Assembly (NCBI RefSeq): GCF_018614525.1
Contig: NZ_JAGGOL010000103.1
Span: 1-35,263 of the forward strand
DNA: 35,263 nucleotides
DNA from: Streptomyces sp. ISL-11
GTDB lineage: Bacteria; Actinomycetota; Actinomycetes; Streptomycetales; Streptomycetaceae
Direction of reading: 5' to 3'
Shown: positions 9,557-17,992 of the stretch, piece by piece
How the letters are laid out: the number at the start of each line of letters is the position of its first letter
Position numbering within the stretch: the stretch's first letter is position 1
The notes under the pieces: generated by a model
Database searches by the model: none
Seen by the model: the letters and a program-made list of their open reading frames with translations, nothing else
Told to the model about the DNA's origin: nothing
Program-made: the position numbers and the translations under genes

Positions 9557-10600
9557 TCAGCCGGCCGCGGGGACGTACGCCAGCCCGTGCGCCCCCGCCT
9601 CGCCCGCGTGCTCGACCTCCAGCGTGGTCACCACGCGCATCTCCCGCAGGTCCACCACGGTCACGGTGCCGGACATGACGTTGGAGACGTAGCCCGTCGC
9701 CCCGTCCGGCGAGGAGGTGATGGTCAGCGGGAACCGGCCGACCGGCACCTGGCCCACCACCTCGAACGTGTCCGGGGAGAAGACCGTCAGGACACCGTCG
9801 CGCTGCGCGCCCAGCGCGCCGCCGGGGGCGTCCGCCATCCGCAGCTCGCCCGCGAGGACCGCGCCGGTGGCGGTCGTGTGCACGGGGAAGACCACGCCCC
9901 CGGTGGGCAGGACCCGCACCACCTCGCCCGTCGCGGCCTCGATCACCCGGATGCCCGCCGGCGCGGCGGGCGGGCTGCCGAAGTCACCCTTGGGTGCGGC
10001 GACGTAGACGTACCGTCCGTCGGGCGAGACGTCCAGGCCCTCGCTGCCCGGTACGGGGACGCGCCCGGCGAACTCCCCGCGTTCCAGGTCGACGACGGAG
10101 ACGAACGGCGCCTCCTTGTTGGTCGACCAGCCGCGGCGCCCGTCGGGGGAGATCGCGAACCAGTGCGGGCCGTCGGCCATCACCGGGATCCTGCCGACGC
10201 GTTCATGCGTCCCCGCGTCGAGGACGACCACCCCGCCGGGTTCGGTCGCCGTCGCCTCGACGCTGACGTACAGCCGGCCCCGTTCCCGGTCCAGCGCGAG
10301 CCCGTGCGGGGCGTGGTCGGGGCCGATGTCGATGGTGCCGACGACCTTGCGGGTGTCCACGTCGATGACGCCGATCAGCCGGGCCCGCCCCTGATGGGCG
10401 TGGTAGTAACCCGACACATACGTGGTGGTGGAGTACAGCAGCCGCCGGTCGGGGTCGAAGCACAACTCGTGCGGCTCGGCGGGTACGTCGAGCACGTCCA
10501 GCCGTTCATGGGTGACGGCGTCGAAGAAGGTGACGGTCGGTCCGGACTGGCTCACGACGGCCAGCAGGTCATGGTCTCGGTCGGTGTTCACAGCACGCAT
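9557..10600 (-). CDS. YncE-like seven-bladed beta-propeller protein
   Basis: About 347 residues made of repeated propeller blades with the YVTN-type pattern. Examples are VVSQSGPTVTFFDAVTHERLDV, VYVAAPKGDF and the closing blade GYVSNVMSGTVTVVDL. Further landmarks are PHGLALDRERGRLYVSVEA and PHWFAISPDGRRGWSTN. Such proteins bind ligands or partners; some are lactonases or surface proteins. No signal peptide is seen, so a cytoplasmic location is likely unless the start is misplaced. The ATG at 10600 (MRAVNTDRD) is taken as the start; a GTG nine bases further in, or a TTG at 10642, are alternatives. It is convergent with the SARP gene and divergent from the CE4 gene. Confidence 0.82.
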   Translation of the reverse strand: MRAVNTDRDHDLLAVVSQSGPTVTFFDAVTHERLDVLDVPAEPHELCFDPDRRLLYSTTTYVSGYYHAHQGRARLIGVIDVDTRKVVGTIDIGPDHAPHGLALDRERGRLYVSVEATATEPGGVVVLDAGTHERVGRIPVMADGPHWFAISPDGRRGWSTNKEAPFVSVVDLERGEFAGRVPVPGSEGLDVSPDGRYVYVAAPKGDFGSPPAAPAGIRVIEAATGEVVRVLPTGGVVFPVHTTATGAVLAGELRMADAPGGALGAQRDGVLTVFSPDTFEVVGQVPVGRFPLTITSSPDGATGYVSNVMSGTVTVVDLREMRVVTTLEVEHAGEAGAHGLAYVPAAG

Positions 10601-10886
10601 CCTGCGGACGCGGCGGGTCGCGTTCCAATGCCCGACGGGCAAGGAATGGTTGCCCCGCGCGCAAAGATCCAGGTGGCGGCCGCCGCGGAGGGGGAGGGGG
10701 TGTGTGCCACATCACGCCCTCACATCGCCCGCCGCGTCATCCGCCATGTCACCCCCGACACGCTCCGCGCTGTCGGCGCGGCGGGCCCGGCGGCAGGATG
10801 ATCGGACCGCACGGCGACCACAGAAGGAGTCCGACCACAGCCCGGCCGAAACCCGACGACAGTCCGATCACTGGAGGAGTCCGCGC
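10601..10886. other. Divergent intergenic region before the deacetylase gene
   Basis: No gene is seen. Two short palindromes occur (TTGCCCGTCGGGCA on the minus strand near 10629-10642, and GTGTGTGCCACATCAC near 10699). CTGGAGGAGT at 10871-10880 is a strong ribosome-binding site for the ATG at 10887. Promoters for both flanking genes should lie here. Confidence 0.4.
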
Positions 10887-11606
10887 ATGTCCGGTTCATG
10901 GAAGAGCGCCCGGTCCACGACGGCCGTGGCCCTGGCCGCCCTCGTCCTCGCCCTCGTCCCGGCGGCGGCCCCGGCGGCGGGGCCGGGGGAATACGACCAC
11001 CAGCGCTGCGGCAACACCTCCCCACGGGTGCTGCTCACCCTCGACGACTGGCCCGAGGGCAACGACGACCGGACCGTCGAGGTGGGGGCGTACCTGCAAA
11101 GACGCGGGGTCCGCGGCGCGTTCTTCCTCATCAACCAGTACGCGTCCCAGCAGCCGCGGATCGCCGAGACCCTGCGCCGGCAGGGCCACTGGGTCGGCAA
11201 CCACACCTATTCCCACCCCCACCTGCGGCGCCTCTCCGAGCAGGACGCCCGTACGGAGATCCGCCGCGGCCTCTCCAGCACCCTGCTGCGCCCGCCCTAC
11301 GGGGACTTCGGCGACCGGGAGACCCGCATTGCCGCCGAACTCGGCTACCGCATCTGCACCTGGACCGTCGACACCCTCGACTGGGAACGGACCGGCGACG
11401 GTTACCGCAGCCCGGAGGCGATCCGCGCGAGCGTGCGCAACGCCCCGGCGGCGGACAAGCGCGGCGGGGTCGTCCTCGGGCACCTCTTCAGCCGCTTCCC
11501 CGACGCCCTGCCCGGCCTGATCGACGACCTGAAGGGCCAGGGCTACGGGCTGTGCCGCAACACCGGACCCACCCAGCGCGTCATTCCCTATCCCCTGGGC
11601 TGCTGA
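10887..11606 (+). CDS. Secreted CE4 polysaccharide deacetylase
   Basis: This 239-residue secreted protein has a Sec signal (basic start, hydrophobic core 13-24, A-P-A cut near residue 30) and the five CE4 motifs: TLDDWP with Asp53-Asp54 (motif 1), NHTYSHPH with His106 and His110 (motif 2), RPPYGD (motif 3), VDTLDW (motif 4) and VVLGH (motif 5). CE4 enzymes remove N-acetyl groups from chitin-like polymers or peptidoglycan with a metal held by Asp-His-His. The glycine that normally follows the Asp pair is replaced by Trp. The start follows a strong GGAGG site. Its 3' end overlaps the convergent universal stress gene by 26 bases. Confidence 0.92.
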   Translation: MSGSWKSARSTTAVALAALVLALVPAAAPAAGPGEYDHQRCGNTSPRVLLTLDDWPEGNDDRTVEVGAYLQRRGVRGAFFLINQYASQQPRIAETLRRQGHWVGNHTYSHPHLRRLSEQDARTEIRRGLSSTLLRPPYGDFGDRETRIAAELGYRICTWTVDTLDWERTGDGYRSPEAIRASVRNAPAADKRGGVVLGHLFSRFPDALPGLIDDLKGQGYGLCRNTGPTQRVIPYPLGC

Positions 11607-12090
11607 GGGCCGGCTCCCCCGGGCCACCGGCTCCCGTGGCGCTCCTCGGCGGTACGACCAGGACCGGCCCGGGGGCGTGCCGCAGGCAGTAGCGGCTCAC
11701 CGAGCCCACCAGGAGGCGGTGCAGCGCGCCGTGCGAGCCCCCGCCGACCACGAGCAGGTCGCCGTCGGCGTCGGCGGCCTCCACCAGCAGCGGGCCCGCC
11801 TGTCCCCGAGCGACGACGGGAGCGCAGGGGAGATCGTGCGGAAGGCCGCCCAGCGCGTGGTCGCACGCACACCGCAGGGCCTCGTGCGCCCGGTCGTCCA
11901 GCTCCCGGGACTCCTCCGGGTCCGGCGGCCAGAGCATGTCGGCGTAGTCGCCCTGCGGGGAGGAGTAGACGAGGACCGGACGCAGCTCGGCGCGGTGCCG
12001 GCGGGCTTCTCCCGCCGCCTGCCGCAGCGCGACCAGGCTCCCGTCCGAACCGTCGACCCCGACCACGACACGTCGTACGGAGCGATTCAT
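11581..12090 (-). CDS. Universal stress protein (UspA family)
   Basis: A 169-residue single-domain Usp. It begins VRRVVVGVDGSDGSLVALRQA, the ATP-phosphate edge of the fold, and ends with LLVVGGGSHGALHRLLVGSVS and HAPGPVLVVPP, the nucleotide-binding loop. In the usual G-2x-G-9x-G-[S/T] motif the second Gly reads Ser here, so ATP binding may be altered. The start ATG at 12090 follows GAAGGAGCAGGA. Its last 26 bases overlap the end of the CE4 gene on the other strand. It is divergent from the sensor kinase, and Usp/two-component neighbourhoods are often linked to stress or oxygen response, though nothing here identifies the signal. Confidence 0.9.
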   Translation of the reverse strand: MNRSVRRVVVGVDGSDGSLVALRQAAGEARRHRAELRPVLVYSSPQGDYADMLWPPDPEESRELDDRAHEALRCACDHALGGLPHDLPCAPVVARGQAGPLLVEAADADGDLLVVGGGSHGALHRLLVGSVSRYCLRHAPGPVLVVPPRSATGAGGPGEPALSSPGDRE

Positions 12091-12277
12091 ATTCCTGCTC
12101 CTTCCGATGCGGGCCCATAGGCGCTCACGCGGGTGGGCCCTGGGAATCCTTGCCTTTTCCATGCTGGACGCGCGGGCCTCTCCGGGATATCCCTCGGTCG
12201 GCCCACCGGCCGGGGGAATGCCATTTCCACCGATCGGCCCACCCGGACACGGCAGGGCCTCGGGTAATGTCGAAACG

Positions 12278-13513
12278 ATGACCACACGGTGGCGTGAGCG
12301 GGAAACCGGCGAGATGGTCGCCCAGTCCTCGCGCTATGTCGCGTGGAGCCGGCTCCCGTTCTTCATTCCGCTTTTCCTGGCGGGGCAGCAGCCGGCGGTG
12401 GACTACTTCCACCATTTCTGGTTCAACTGCCTGCTCGGCGTGTATCTGCTCTGGTCGCTGGTGAGACTGCTGTGGGTCCACCGGCGGCCGGTGACCGGGC
12501 TGCGCGGCGCGGTGGCCACCCTGATCGCCGACCTCCTGATCATCACGGGTCTCGCGGCCGCCGCCGGCGGCCAGGACTCCCCGGTCCGCTACGCGTACTT
12601 CGCCTGGCCCCTGGCCACGGTCCTGTGGCAGATGCCCAAGGTCACCGCCGCGCTGGGCCCGGTCTGCATGGCGGCCTACGCCGGGATGTCCCTGCCGCAC
12701 CTGCTCGACGACCCCACGGAGGCGAGCTGGCCGGTCGTCGTGGACGAGGTCTACGTCCTGTGGGTCACCGGCGTGTGCACGTTCATCGCCCTGCTCCTCG
12801 GCCGGCGTGCACGCGCCGTCTCCGACCTCCTCGACACCCGCGAGCTGCTGCTCGACGACGCCCTCGCCGCGGAGACCCGCGAGCGGTCGGACCTCGCGGA
12901 CGCGCTGCACGACGGTGCCGTCCAGACCCTTCTCGCCGCCCTCCACGACCTGGAGGAGGTCGAGTCGGAAGCCATGCGGACGGGCGCGGGCGCCTCGGCC
13001 GGATCGGCCGCCCTGGCCCGCGCGCAGACGGAGCTGCGCGGGACGGTCAAGGAGATGCGGGAGATCATCTTCGATCTGCACCCGCACATCCTGGCGACGG
13101 CGGGCCTGGAGGCCGCCCTGCGCGCGGCCGGGGACCGGTTCGCCCGCCGCGGCGGCTTCGCCGTCGACTACGACCTGAGGCTGCCGGGCCGCGTCGGCCA
13201 CGAGGCCCTGCTGTACTCGGCGGCCCGGGAACTGCTCGGCAACATCGTCAAGCACGCCCGCGCCTCGCACGTGCGCGTGCGGCTCGCCGTCGACGACGGC
13301 ACGACCGTCCTGACCGTCCACGACGACGGGGCCGGCTTCGACCCCCGGGTCGTCCGACGCCGGGTGAAGGAGGGCCACATCGGGCTCGCCAGCCACTATG
13401 TGAGGGTGGAGAGCGCGGGCGGCCGGTTCCTCGTGGACAGCGCGCCCGGGAACACGACGATCGAGGTCAGGCTGCCACGAGGAGCACGGCGTGCCGCGGG
13501 CGGTGCCGGCTGA
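12278..13513 (+). CDS. Membrane sensor histidine kinase, NarL/HisKA_3 class
   Basis: A 411-residue kinase. Residues about 25-190 hold five or six hydrophobic segments (for example FNCLLGVYLLWSLVRLLWV and LIADLLIITGLAAAAGG) with no long extracytoplasmic loop, so the signal is probably sensed in the membrane. A linker DLLDTRELLLDDALAAETRERSDLA-type coiled stretch precedes the HisKA_3 site ALHDGAVQTL, with the phosphorylatable His at residue 211. The ATPase domain has the N box ELLGNIVKHA (Asn322) and G1 DDGAGF (Asp349/350). The ATG at 12278 is chosen because membrane homology begins shortly after it; no clear ribosome-binding site is present. Its partner regulator follows, but repeat copy B lies between them. 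MacS-like kinases have a similar layout. Confidence 0.9.
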   Translation: MTTRWRERETGEMVAQSSRYVAWSRLPFFIPLFLAGQQPAVDYFHHFWFNCLLGVYLLWSLVRLLWVHRRPVTGLRGAVATLIADLLIITGLAAAAGGQDSPVRYAYFAWPLATVLWQMPKVTAALGPVCMAAYAGMSLPHLLDDPTEASWPVVVDEVYVLWVTGVCTFIALLLGRRARAVSDLLDTRELLLDDALAAETRERSDLADALHDGAVQTLLAALHDLEEVESEAMRTGAGASAGSAALARAQTELRGTVKEMREIIFDLHPHILATAGLEAALRAAGDRFARRGGFAVDYDLRLPGRVGHEALLYSAARELLGNIVKHARASHVRVRLAVDDGTTVLTVHDDGAGFDPRVVRRRVKEGHIGLASHYVRVESAGGRFLVDSAPGNTTIEVRLPRGARRAAGGAG

Positions 13514-13517
13514 CCGA

Positions 13518-13644
13518 GCCGCCTGCGGCGGCGGGCGCCCTGCGGGCGCGTCCTCAAACGCCGGACGGGCTGATTGTGGCTGAGCTCAGCCACAATCAGC
13601 CCGTCCGGCGATTGAGGACACCGCCGCGCAGCGGTGGTGCGCAC
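13518..13644 (-). repeat. Dispersed modular repeat, copy B (inverted, near-perfect hairpin)
   Basis: This lies in the 206-base gap between kinase and response regulator, in the opposite orientation to the other copies. Read on the minus strand it has the 33-nt left module (13612-13644 region, one mismatch from copy D), then a 70-nt palindrome at 13550-13619 in which 34 of 35 positions pair (centre GAGCTC; only 13558/13611 mismatch), then a short tail with GCGCCCGCAGGGCGC and GCCGCAGGCGGC reaching to 5 bases from the kinase stop. As RNA this would be an extremely stable hairpin able to terminate transcription or split expression of the two-component operon. Confidence 0.93.
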
Positions 13645-13719
13645 GAACACGGCCCCGCCTATCGTGGTCCGGGAGCGGCCGTGACGGGCGGCGGGCCTAC
13701 GGGAGGAGACGGTTGCACG

Positions 13720-14367
13720 GTGGCCGATTCCGGTGCGCGGGTGACCGTGGTGGTGGCGGACGACCACCCCGTCTACCGCGAGGGCATCGCCCGCGGGCTC
13801 CAGCTCAGCGGCCGCGTCGAGGTGGTCGCCGAGGCCGAGGACGGCGCCGACGCCCTGCGGGTGATCCGCGAGCTGGAACCCCAGGTCGCCCTCATCGACT
13901 ACCGGCTGCCCACCCTGGACGGCATCGCCGTCGTCCACGCGCTCGTACGGGACCACGCGCCGACCCGGGTCCTCCTGCTGTCGGCCACGACCGACGCCGC
14001 CGTGGTCTACCGGGCGGTCCAGGAAGGGGCCGCCGGATACCTCGCCAAGGACGCCAGGCGCTCCGAGATCGTGGACGCCGTGCTGAAGGTCGCGAGCGGC
14101 CGGCAGGTGGTCTCGGAGGAACTGGCCGGCGGGCTGGTGGACGAGATCCGGATGCGCGCGGACCGCGACCCGGCGGTCCTCTCCGACCGCGAGCGGCAGG
14201 TACTGCGCGGATTCGCCGACGGCAAGAGCATCCCGCAGCTGGCCGCCGAACTGTACCTGGGCGCCAGCACGGTGAAGACCCACACGCAACGGCTCTACGA
14301 GAAGCTCGGCGTCTCCGACCGCGCCGCCGCCGTGGCGGAGGCGATGCGGCGGGGCCTGCTGGAATGA
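13720..14367 (+). CDS. NarL/LuxR-type response regulator
   Basis: A 215-residue regulator with a receiver domain (VVVADDHPVYREGI, acidic pair Asp14/Asp15, phosphoacceptor Asp60 in LIDYRLP, and the conserved Lys in YLAKDA) and a LuxR-type HTH at the C-terminus (LSDRERQVLRGFADGKS, then STVKTHTQRLYEKLGVSDRAAAVAEAM). It should be phosphorylated by the upstream kinase. The GTG at 13720 is chosen: GGGAGGAG lies at 13701-13708, although spacing is long, and an in-frame GTG at 13681 is the alternative. The 3' end is followed within about 90 bases by the MFS gene. Because copy B sits upstream, this gene may have its own promoter between 13645 and 13700. Confidence 0.93.
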   Translation: MADSGARVTVVVADDHPVYREGIARGLQLSGRVEVVAEAEDGADALRVIRELEPQVALIDYRLPTLDGIAVVHALVRDHAPTRVLLLSATTDAAVVYRAVQEGAAGYLAKDARRSEIVDAVLKVASGRQVVSEELAGGLVDEIRMRADRDPAVLSDRERQVLRGFADGKSIPQLAAELYLGASTVKTHTQRLYEKLGVSDRAAAVAEAMRRGLLE

Positions 14368-14441
14368 CGCCGCCTCGGTCAGGGCTCGGCAGCCGGACCG
14401 GCCCCCGCCGGCGCGCGGATGCGAGCCACCGGGGCACGGGT

Positions 14442-14447
14442 TACGTT
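14442..14447 (+). promoter_or_regulatory. Candidate -10 for a leaderless MFS transcript
   Basis: TACGTT ends 7 bases before the GTG at 14455, the distance expected if transcription starts at the start codon. No ribosome-binding site precedes that GTG, which supports the idea. The evidence is positional only. Confidence 0.3.
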
Positions 14448-14454
14448 CCCCCTC

Positions 14455-16011
14455 GTGGACCCTGTCTCCTCCGCGGCCCCTGCCGGCCCGCACCCGGCCG
14501 GCTCCGCGCGCTGGGCGATGCTCGCGGTCCTGTGCGCCAGCCTCCTGCTGGTCGCCATGGACGCCACGATCCTCAACGTCGCCCTGCCCTCGCTCATCAA
14601 GGAGATGCGGCCGGACGCCCTGGAACAGCTGTGGATCATCGACATCTACGGTCTGGTGCTGGGCGGACTGCTCGTCACCGCGGGCGCGGTGGGCGACCGG
14701 CTGGGCCGGAAGCTGCTGTTCGTCCTCGGCTTCGCGGTGTTCGGCGCGGCGTCGGTGCTCGCCGCCACCGCCGGGTTCACCGACAGCGTCCTGCAACTGA
14801 TCGCCGGCCGGATCCTCCTCGCCATCGGCGGGGCCATGGTCATGCCGTCCACGTTGTCGCTGATCCGCACCATCTTCACCGACCCCCACGAGCGCACCCT
14901 GGCCATCGGGATCTGGGCGGCCGTGGCGGGGGCGGGCGCGGCGATCGGCCCGCTGGTGGGTGGTGTGCTGGTGAGCGCCTACTCCTGGTCGGCGGCCTTC
15001 TGGGTGAACGTCCCCGTCGTGGCCGTCACCCTCGTCGCGGCCGTGCTGCTGCTGCCCGAGTACCGCAGCCCCTCGCACCACGACCTCGACCTCCCCTCCG
15101 CGGTGCTCTCCGTGGCCGGGGTCATCGCCACCGCCTGGGGCATCAAGCACCTCGCCGGCGGCTTCCGCCCGGCCGACCTGGCCGTGCTGCTGGTCGGCCT
15201 GGCGGCGCTGACCTGGTTCGTACGCCGTCAGCTGGACTCCGCGGACCCGCTGCTGGACGTCCGGCTGTTCGCCAACCGCGCCTTCCTGGCCGCCGCGCTG
15301 GCCACGCTGATCGCCATGATGGCCATCGGCGCCGCCCTCTTCCTGATCTCCCTCTGGCTCCAGTACGTGCACGGCTACGACGCCCTCGCGGCGGGCGTGC
15401 GGACCCTGCCGGTGGCCCTCGCTGCGCTCGTCGCCTCCTTGCTGACGCCGTGGCTGCTGCGCCGGACCGGCGTCAGGCCCGTGCTGACGGCGGGTCTGGC
15501 CGCCCTGCTCTGCGGCTTCGTCCTGCTGGCCGCCGCGCCGCAGCCCCTGCACTACGCCGTGGTGGCCGTCGCCCTCGTCACCTTCGGCCTCGGCGACGGC
15601 ATGGCGATCACCGCCTCGGCCGCGGTGCTGGTGGCGGCCGTCCGGCCGGAACGCGCCGGCCAGGCGGGGGCGGTCTCGGAGAGCGCGTACGAACTGGGCA
15701 TCGGCTTCGGCGTGGCCCTGCTCGGCAGCATCCACGGCACCGTCTACCGCTCCCGGATGACCGGCCTGCCGGACCGGGTGCGCGGCGCCGACCTGGACAG
15801 CGCCCGCGCATCGGTGGGCGGCGCCGACCAGGTGGCCCGGTCCCTCGGCCACGACAGCGCGGCGGGCCGGGCCGTCCTGAAGGCGGCGCGGTCGGCGTTC
15901 GACGACGCCCTGACCGTCGCCGCCCTGGTGTCGGTGGGCATCGTGACGGCGGCCGTCGTCCTGGCGGCGGTGCTGGTGCCGCGCGGGTTCAGGGCCGACT
16001 CCGCCCACTGA
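14455..16011 (+). CDS. DHA2-type MFS multidrug exporter (about 14 TM)
   Basis: A 518-residue transporter of the QacA/EmrB (DHA2) type. The first helix is followed by VAMDATILNVALPSL, the DHA2 motif with the membrane-embedded Asp (LDxTIVNVALP). The cytoplasmic motif A is GDRLGRKLLFVLG, and motif C is seen as AGAGAAIGPLVGGVL. About 14 hydrophobic segments span to the end. It should export cationic or amphipathic compounds by proton antiport; the substrate is unknown. The GTG at 14455 is preferred (VDPVSSAAP), with an ATG at 14419 as alternative. It follows the response regulator on the same strand and could be its target. It converges with the type III PKS, whose stop is 24 bases away. Confidence 0.9.
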   Translation: MDPVSSAAPAGPHPAGSARWAMLAVLCASLLLVAMDATILNVALPSLIKEMRPDALEQLWIIDIYGLVLGGLLVTAGAVGDRLGRKLLFVLGFAVFGAASVLAATAGFTDSVLQLIAGRILLAIGGAMVMPSTLSLIRTIFTDPHERTLAIGIWAAVAGAGAAIGPLVGGVLVSAYSWSAAFWVNVPVVAVTLVAAVLLLPEYRSPSHHDLDLPSAVLSVAGVIATAWGIKHLAGGFRPADLAVLLVGLAALTWFVRRQLDSADPLLDVRLFANRAFLAAALATLIAMMAIGAALFLISLWLQYVHGYDALAAGVRTLPVALAALVASLLTPWLLRRTGVRPVLTAGLAALLCGFVLLAAAPQPLHYAVVAVALVTFGLGDGMAITASAAVLVAAVRPERAGQAGAVSESAYELGIGFGVALLGSIHGTVYRSRMTGLPDRVRGADLDSARASVGGADQVARSLGHDSAAGRAVLKAARSAFDDALTVAALVSVGIVTAAVVLAAVLVPRGFRADSAH

Positions 16012-16035
16012 CCGCGCGCACCGCGGGAGGGCCCG

Positions 16036-17088
16036 TCAGGCACACCACGTGCCCCGGCACGCGGCGGCCGTGAAACCGGGGCCGAACGCCAGCAGCACCC
16101 CTGACGCGCCGTCACCGGGCGGGTCGTCGTGCGTACGGGCCAGGACGTCCAGCACCGCTACCCCGCCCAGGTTCCCGTTCTCCCGCAGGCTGTTCCAGGA
16201 GTGCCGCAGCACCTCCTTGCCGAGGCCCAGGCCGCGCGCGCAGTCGTCGAGGACCCGGGGCCCGCCCGGGTGGACGATCGCCCACGCCGGCCCGTCGGCC
16301 GTCCCGCGCGGATCCAGCCAGCCGCACAGGGCGGGCATCACGTCGGCGGTGGCCTCGGTCGCGGCCCGGGTGGAGTCGAAGTGCAGACCGTCGCCGTCCA
16401 GCCGGCCCCAGTAGCAGTCGTGACTGTCCGGCAGCAGGTACTCCCAGGTGTCGTCGACCCGCAGCCCGGGGCCCAGGGGAACGTCGGTGACCAGGCAGGC
16501 GCCGGCACCGTCACCGAACAGCGCCTTGTAGATCATCGACTCGAACGTGGCGTTCCGGTGGTTGTAGAGCGTGCTGATCGTCTCCGCGACGACCACCAGG
16601 ACCCGGCTGCCGGGATGCGCCCGGACATGGTCCGCGGCGCGGACGAGCGCCTGCGCGCCCCCGACGCAGCCCAGCGACGACATCGGGACGCGCCGGACGT
16701 CGGGGCGCAGGCCGAGTGCGCCGATGAGGTGGATGTCCAGGCCCGGTACGACCCAGGAGGTGGTGTGGCTGGTGACGACGCAGTCGATCGCCGACGGCTC
16801 CAGGCCGGCACCGGCCAGGGCTTCGCGGGCGGCCTGTTCGGCGAGGCGGGCGGAGTCGGCGAACGCCACGTTGTTGCGCTCCTCGATCGCCGCGGTGCCG
16901 GAGACGGTGGGGGAGTGCAGCGGCCGGGTGAAACGGCGGCTCCGCACCCCGGTCGCCCGGGCCACCCGCACCATGGACTCCAGCCGTGGGTGGCGGGGGT
17001 GGTGGGCGCGGATGTCGTCGCAGATGTCATCGGTGGAGACCTGGTGGCCGGGCAGGGCGATGGCGGGGCGCGATATGTGCGGTGTCAC
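16036..17088 (-). CDS. Type III polyketide synthase (chalcone synthase-like)
   Basis: A 350-residue thiolase-fold homodimer typical of bacterial type III PKS. The catalytic triad is visible: Cys141 in SLGCVGG, His273 in VHPGGPRVLDD and Asn306 in ENGNLGG, with the C-terminal AFGPGF motif. These enzymes load a starter acyl-CoA and extend it with malonyl-CoA, then cyclise to resorcinols, pyrones or naphthols. It differs from RppA in the active-site region (TSHTTSWVVPGLD, where RppA-type enzymes have a Cys-Thr-Gly motif), so tetrahydroxynaphthalene synthesis should not be assumed. GTG start at 17088 with GGAG seven bases upstream. The MmyB-type regulator ends 72 bases upstream on the same strand. 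No tailoring oxidase or methyltransferase is adjacent. Confidence 0.92.
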   Translation of the reverse strand: MTPHISRPAIALPGHQVSTDDICDDIRAHHPRHPRLESMVRVARATGVRSRRFTRPLHSPTVSGTAAIEERNNVAFADSARLAEQAAREALAGAGLEPSAIDCVVTSHTTSWVVPGLDIHLIGALGLRPDVRRVPMSSLGCVGGAQALVRAADHVRAHPGSRVLVVVAETISTLYNHRNATFESMIYKALFGDGAGACLVTDVPLGPGLRVDDTWEYLLPDSHDCYWGRLDGDGLHFDSTRAATEATADVMPALCGWLDPRGTADGPAWAIVHPGGPRVLDDCARGLGLGKEVLRHSWNSLRENGNLGGVAVLDVLARTHDDPPGDGASGVLLAFGPGFTAAACRGTWCA

Positions 17089-17160
17089 GGAGGGGCTCCA
17101 CGGGGTAGGACAGGCGGCCTGTGCGGGTGGGGTACGGGCGGCCGCTTTCCTATCAGGTCA

Positions 17161-17982
17161 TCATGCGTGGAGCATCGCCCGGCGGGCGGGGGTCCGGCGC
17201 TCGCCGGGACGGAAGACCAGCACCATCAGGCGGGCGCGGGGCGACGCCAGGGGTTCGGCGCTGCACAGCGACACCCAGCCGGGGCCCTTCGTCGTGTGCA
17301 GCAGGGGCCTCTCGTCACCGTCGGGATGGACGTACGCGCGGCCGCCCGCCTCGTACAGCGGCCCGACCACCGGGTCGGCGAGGATGTCCGCCTCCAGCTC
17401 GGCGAGGGTCTCGTCGTGGGGCAGCGCGGCCACGGCCGCCCGCATCTGCGGGAGGACCATCGGCACCCAGTGCTCGCGCCAGCCGGCGAGCACCGTACGG
17501 GCCTCGGGGTGGAGCGTCATCCACCGCATGGTGTTCTCCGGCACCTCGCCGCGCGGGAACATCTCCGCGAACGCTTCGTTGTGCGCGATGACGCGCCAGG
17601 ACTGGTCGTTGAGGTAGGCCATGTGGGACAGCCCGTCGACGACGTCCTGCCACGCCCGGGGTATCTCCGTCCCCGAGCGCTGGTGCAGCGGGTACGGGGG
17701 GTCGCGGTGCACGGCGTAGAGCCACAGCGACGTCCACTCGTGCTCGGTGAACGCCAGCAGCCGGGCGACGTCCCGCAGCAGGTCCTCCGGCGGGTGGGGG
17801 TACGAGCCCGTCTCCAGCCGGTTGTAGGTGCCGTGGGTGCGGTGCAGCAGCTGGTCGATCTGGCTCTGGCTCAGTCCCGGGGCCCGGCGGCCCTGGCGCG
17901 AGGGCCGGGCGAGCCCGTGGTCCTCCGGCGCGATGTGAGCGCGCCGTTCACGGAGCAGAGCGCGCAGCGCTTCCTTGTCCAC
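17161..17982 (-). CDS. XRE-type regulator with MmyB-like ligand domain
   Basis: A 273-residue regulator with an N-terminal HTH (about residues 10-80: LRERRAHIAPEDHGL, GLSQSQIDQLLHRTHGTYNRLETG) and the MmyB-like domain common in Streptomyces (WRVIAHNEAFAEMFP, ENTMRWMTLHPEAR, then ERPLLHTTKGPGWVSLCSAEP, MVLVFRP). Members sense small lipid-like molecules and regulate antibiotic genes (the founding example is in the methylenomycin cluster). GTG start at 17982 follows GGGGGAA. Two tandem 10-mers containing AATATCACG lie directly upstream and may be its operator. It precedes the type III PKS gene and probably controls it, possibly as an operon. Confidence 0.9.
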   Translation of the reverse strand: MDKEALRALLRERRAHIAPEDHGLARPSRQGRRAPGLSQSQIDQLLHRTHGTYNRLETGSYPHPPEDLLRDVARLLAFTEHEWTSLWLYAVHRDPPYPLHQRSGTEIPRAWQDVVDGLSHMAYLNDQSWRVIAHNEAFAEMFPRGEVPENTMRWMTLHPEARTVLAGWREHWVPMVLPQMRAAVAALPHDETLAELEADILADPVVGPLYEAGGRAYVHPDGDERPLLHTTKGPGWVSLCSAEPLASPRARLMVLVFRPGERRTPARRAMLHA

Positions 17983-17992
17983 GGTGTTCCCC

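Noticed and set aside
13396..16008. Long minus-strand frame opposite the response regulator and MFS genes.
   Set aside because: It runs through repeat copy B and shows His/Gly/Gln-rich shadow composition with no domain.
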